Below are positions 50,967 through 52,133 of a DNA stretch of 52,133 nt, one piece after another (within the stretch, counting starts at the first letter, position 1; each line of letters starts with the position of its first letter). The stretch covers positions 1 to 52,133 of the forward strand of contig BEHT01000025.1 of NCBI GenBank assembly GCA_002898575.1, read 5' to 3'. The DNA is from a bacterium HR17 (GTDB lineage: Bacteria > Armatimonadota > Fervidibacteria > Fervidibacterales > Fervidibacteraceae). The notes under the pieces were generated by a model. That model saw only the letters and a program-made list of their open reading frames with translations. It was not told the DNA's origin and made no database searches. The translations under genes were made by a program, and so were the position numbers.

Positions 50967-52124
50967 ATGCTGCGTGTGGAGCACCTGAGTATCCGGCTGG
51001 GGGAGTTTGACCTGCGGGATATTTCGCTGGAGGTGCGGGCGGGTGAGTATTTCGTCTTACTCGGTCCGACGGGCACGGGTAAAACGGTGCTGATTGAGTG
51101 CATCGCCGGCTTACATCGTCCCCGATCGGGGCGCATCGTTTTGAACGGGTGCGATGTGACCGACTTGCCACCTGAGGAGCGGGGTATCGCTTATGTCCCG
51201 CAGGACTACGCCCTTTTCCCCAACCTGACGGTGTTTGAGAACATCGCCTTTGGTTTGCGCGTCCGCAAGTTGTCCGATGTAAAGGTGCGGGCGAGGGTGC
51301 ACGAACTCGCTGAGTGGCTGCGCATCACTTATTTGCTGGACCGCTTGCCCTTGACGCTTAGCGGAGGCGAGAAGCAGCGGGTCGCGTTAGCACGGGCGCT
51401 TGCCGTTGACCCACAAATTTTGCTCTTGGACGAACCCCTTGCCGCCGTTGACGAGCAAACACGCGAACGGTTGTGCCGTGAACTCAAGACAATCCAACGC
51501 CAAACGGAGGCAACCTTCATCCATGTCAGCCACAACTTTGAAGAGACCTTAGCCGTTGCCGACCGCATCGGCGTGATGAATTTCACGGAAGAGGACGCAG
51601 GGCGTGGGATGCGGTTGCGGGTTGGTCGGTTGCTGCAGGTCGGGACACCCGAAGAGATTTTCTACCGTCCCGCTAACGAGTTCGTGGCGCAATTTACGCG
51701 TGCAGAAAACATCTGGCGGGGCGTAGTGCGTGGGCAAACGGCGGGGTGGGTGCAAGTCTGGCTCAACGGGGCGGTGCTTTGGGCGCAAGTGCCTGAAGGG
51801 CGGCAAGTGCCTAAAGGCGAAGTCACAGTTGTCGTGCGCCCCGAACGAGTGCGGTTAATGCCCGCTCAGACCCAACTCAGCGAGCAGATGAACTCGCTGC
51901 ACGGTGAGGTCGTAGCGCTGACGGACAAGGGGGCGATGTGGCGGGTAGAAGTAGCGACGGAAGCCAGCGTCACCGTCGTCGCCTTGCTGTCCAAGCGGGA
52001 AGCGGAGCAATCGGGCGTGACCTTAGGGCAGTCAGTCGCTGTTGCCTTAGAGCCGTCGTTCATTCACTTGTGCCCCACAACCGTCACAGGAACTATCGCT
52101 GAGCCTATCGGCGTTGAAAAGTAA
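50967..52124 (+). CDS. ABC transporter ATP-binding protein, molybdate/tungstate/sulfate type
   Basis: This 385-residue protein starts at the ATG at 50967, after GAAGAGGTGA. It has Walker A GPTGTGKT (33-40), Q-loop Q79, signature LSGGEKQR (131-138), Walker B ILLLDEP (151-157) and switch His189, so it is a complete ATPase. The C-terminal ~130 residues carry a TOBE-like domain (GVVRGQTAGWVQVWLNG and VVRPERVRL), as in ModC, WtpC and CysA. The neighbouring moaB gene favours molybdate or tungstate. The cognate binding protein and permease are not in the window; they may lie beyond either end. A start codon for another gene may lie at 52131, right at the window edge. Confidence 0.88.
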   Translation: MLRVEHLSIRLGEFDLRDISLEVRAGEYFVLLGPTGTGKTVLIECIAGLHRPRSGRIVLNGCDVTDLPPEERGIAYVPQDYALFPNLTVFENIAFGLRVRKLSDVKVRARVHELAEWLRITYLLDRLPLTLSGGEKQRVALARALAVDPQILLLDEPLAAVDEQTRERLCRELKTIQRQTEATFIHVSHNFEETLAVADRIGVMNFTEEDAGRGMRLRVGRLLQVGTPEEIFYRPANEFVAQFTRAENIWRGVVRGQTAGWVQVWLNGAVLWAQVPEGRQVPKGEVTVVVRPERVRLMPAQTQLSEQMNSLHGEVVALTDKGAMWRVEVATEASVTVVALLSKREAEQSGVTLGQSVAVALEPSFIHLCPTTVTGTIAEPIGVEK

Positions 52125-52133
52125 GGGCACATG

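Overview
The window reads as one contiguous, gene-dense chromosomal segment of a thermophilic, moderately GC-rich, diderm-type bacterium. A full-length reverse gyrase (36099-39638) points to growth at high temperature. Several DUF1559 prepilin-like proteins, large multi-membrane proteins that I associate with the DUF6785/DUF6784 families, many Gfo/Idh/MocA oxidoreductases and a GH127 glycosidase fit the Armatimonadota / Fervidibacterota (Candidatus Fervidibacter-like) or planctomycete-like gene repertoire. The lineage is inferred from gene content only. No rRNA, tRNA, CRISPR array, insertion sequence or prophage was recognised, and no gene-free stretch exceeds 300 bases (the longest is about 275 bases, at 6457-6731).

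Region 1 (1-6456, minus strand) is a co-directional cluster: AraC regulator, DUF1559 pseudopilin, secreted beta-propeller, alpha/beta hydrolase and a heparinase II/III-like protein cut by the window edge. It looks like a polysaccharide-use locus. Region 2 (6732-10057) holds an APC permease, a small outer-membrane-barrel-like protein and a membrane-anchored methyltransferase. Region 3 (10138-17951) is the most unusual: two paralogous ~650-residue membrane proteins bracket an AraC regulator and two DUF1559 pseudopilins, followed by a sugar oxidoreductase. The AraC + DUF1559 pairing therefore occurs twice, each time in a carbohydrate-type context and each time with a hairpin just after the AraC gene.

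Region 4 (17948-33293) mixes a large N6-adenine methylase / type IIG-like protein, a stand-alone ATP synthase epsilon gene (atpC), a SpoU rRNA methyltransferase, bioY, an SDR and glcD. It continues with a ThuA protein, a MazG-like protein, a redoxin-cytochrome-copper monooxygenase fusion, a medium-chain dehydrogenase, a GH127 beta-L-arabinofuranosidase and a carboxypeptidase-regulatory-like secreted protein. Region 5 (33414-42665) has a TolB-like protein, an oxidoreductase, a small membrane coiled-coil protein, reverse gyrase, an RsmC-like methyltransferase, purB and cdsA, all on the plus strand.

Region 6 (42858-52133) has an LCP cell-envelope protein, a Tat-exported oxidoreductase, then phosphatase, moaB, a PLP-dependent dehydratase and ubiE/menG in a row. 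The last is closed by a 16-bp perfect inverted repeat facing a cold-shock gene. The window finishes with a secreted protein, a xylose-isomerase-like enzyme and a molybdate/sulfate-type ABC ATPase. Overall the segment combines housekeeping genes with carbohydrate acquisition and oxidation genes. Start sites were chosen mainly by strong AGGAGG-like ribosome binding sites, which are easy to see in this genome.
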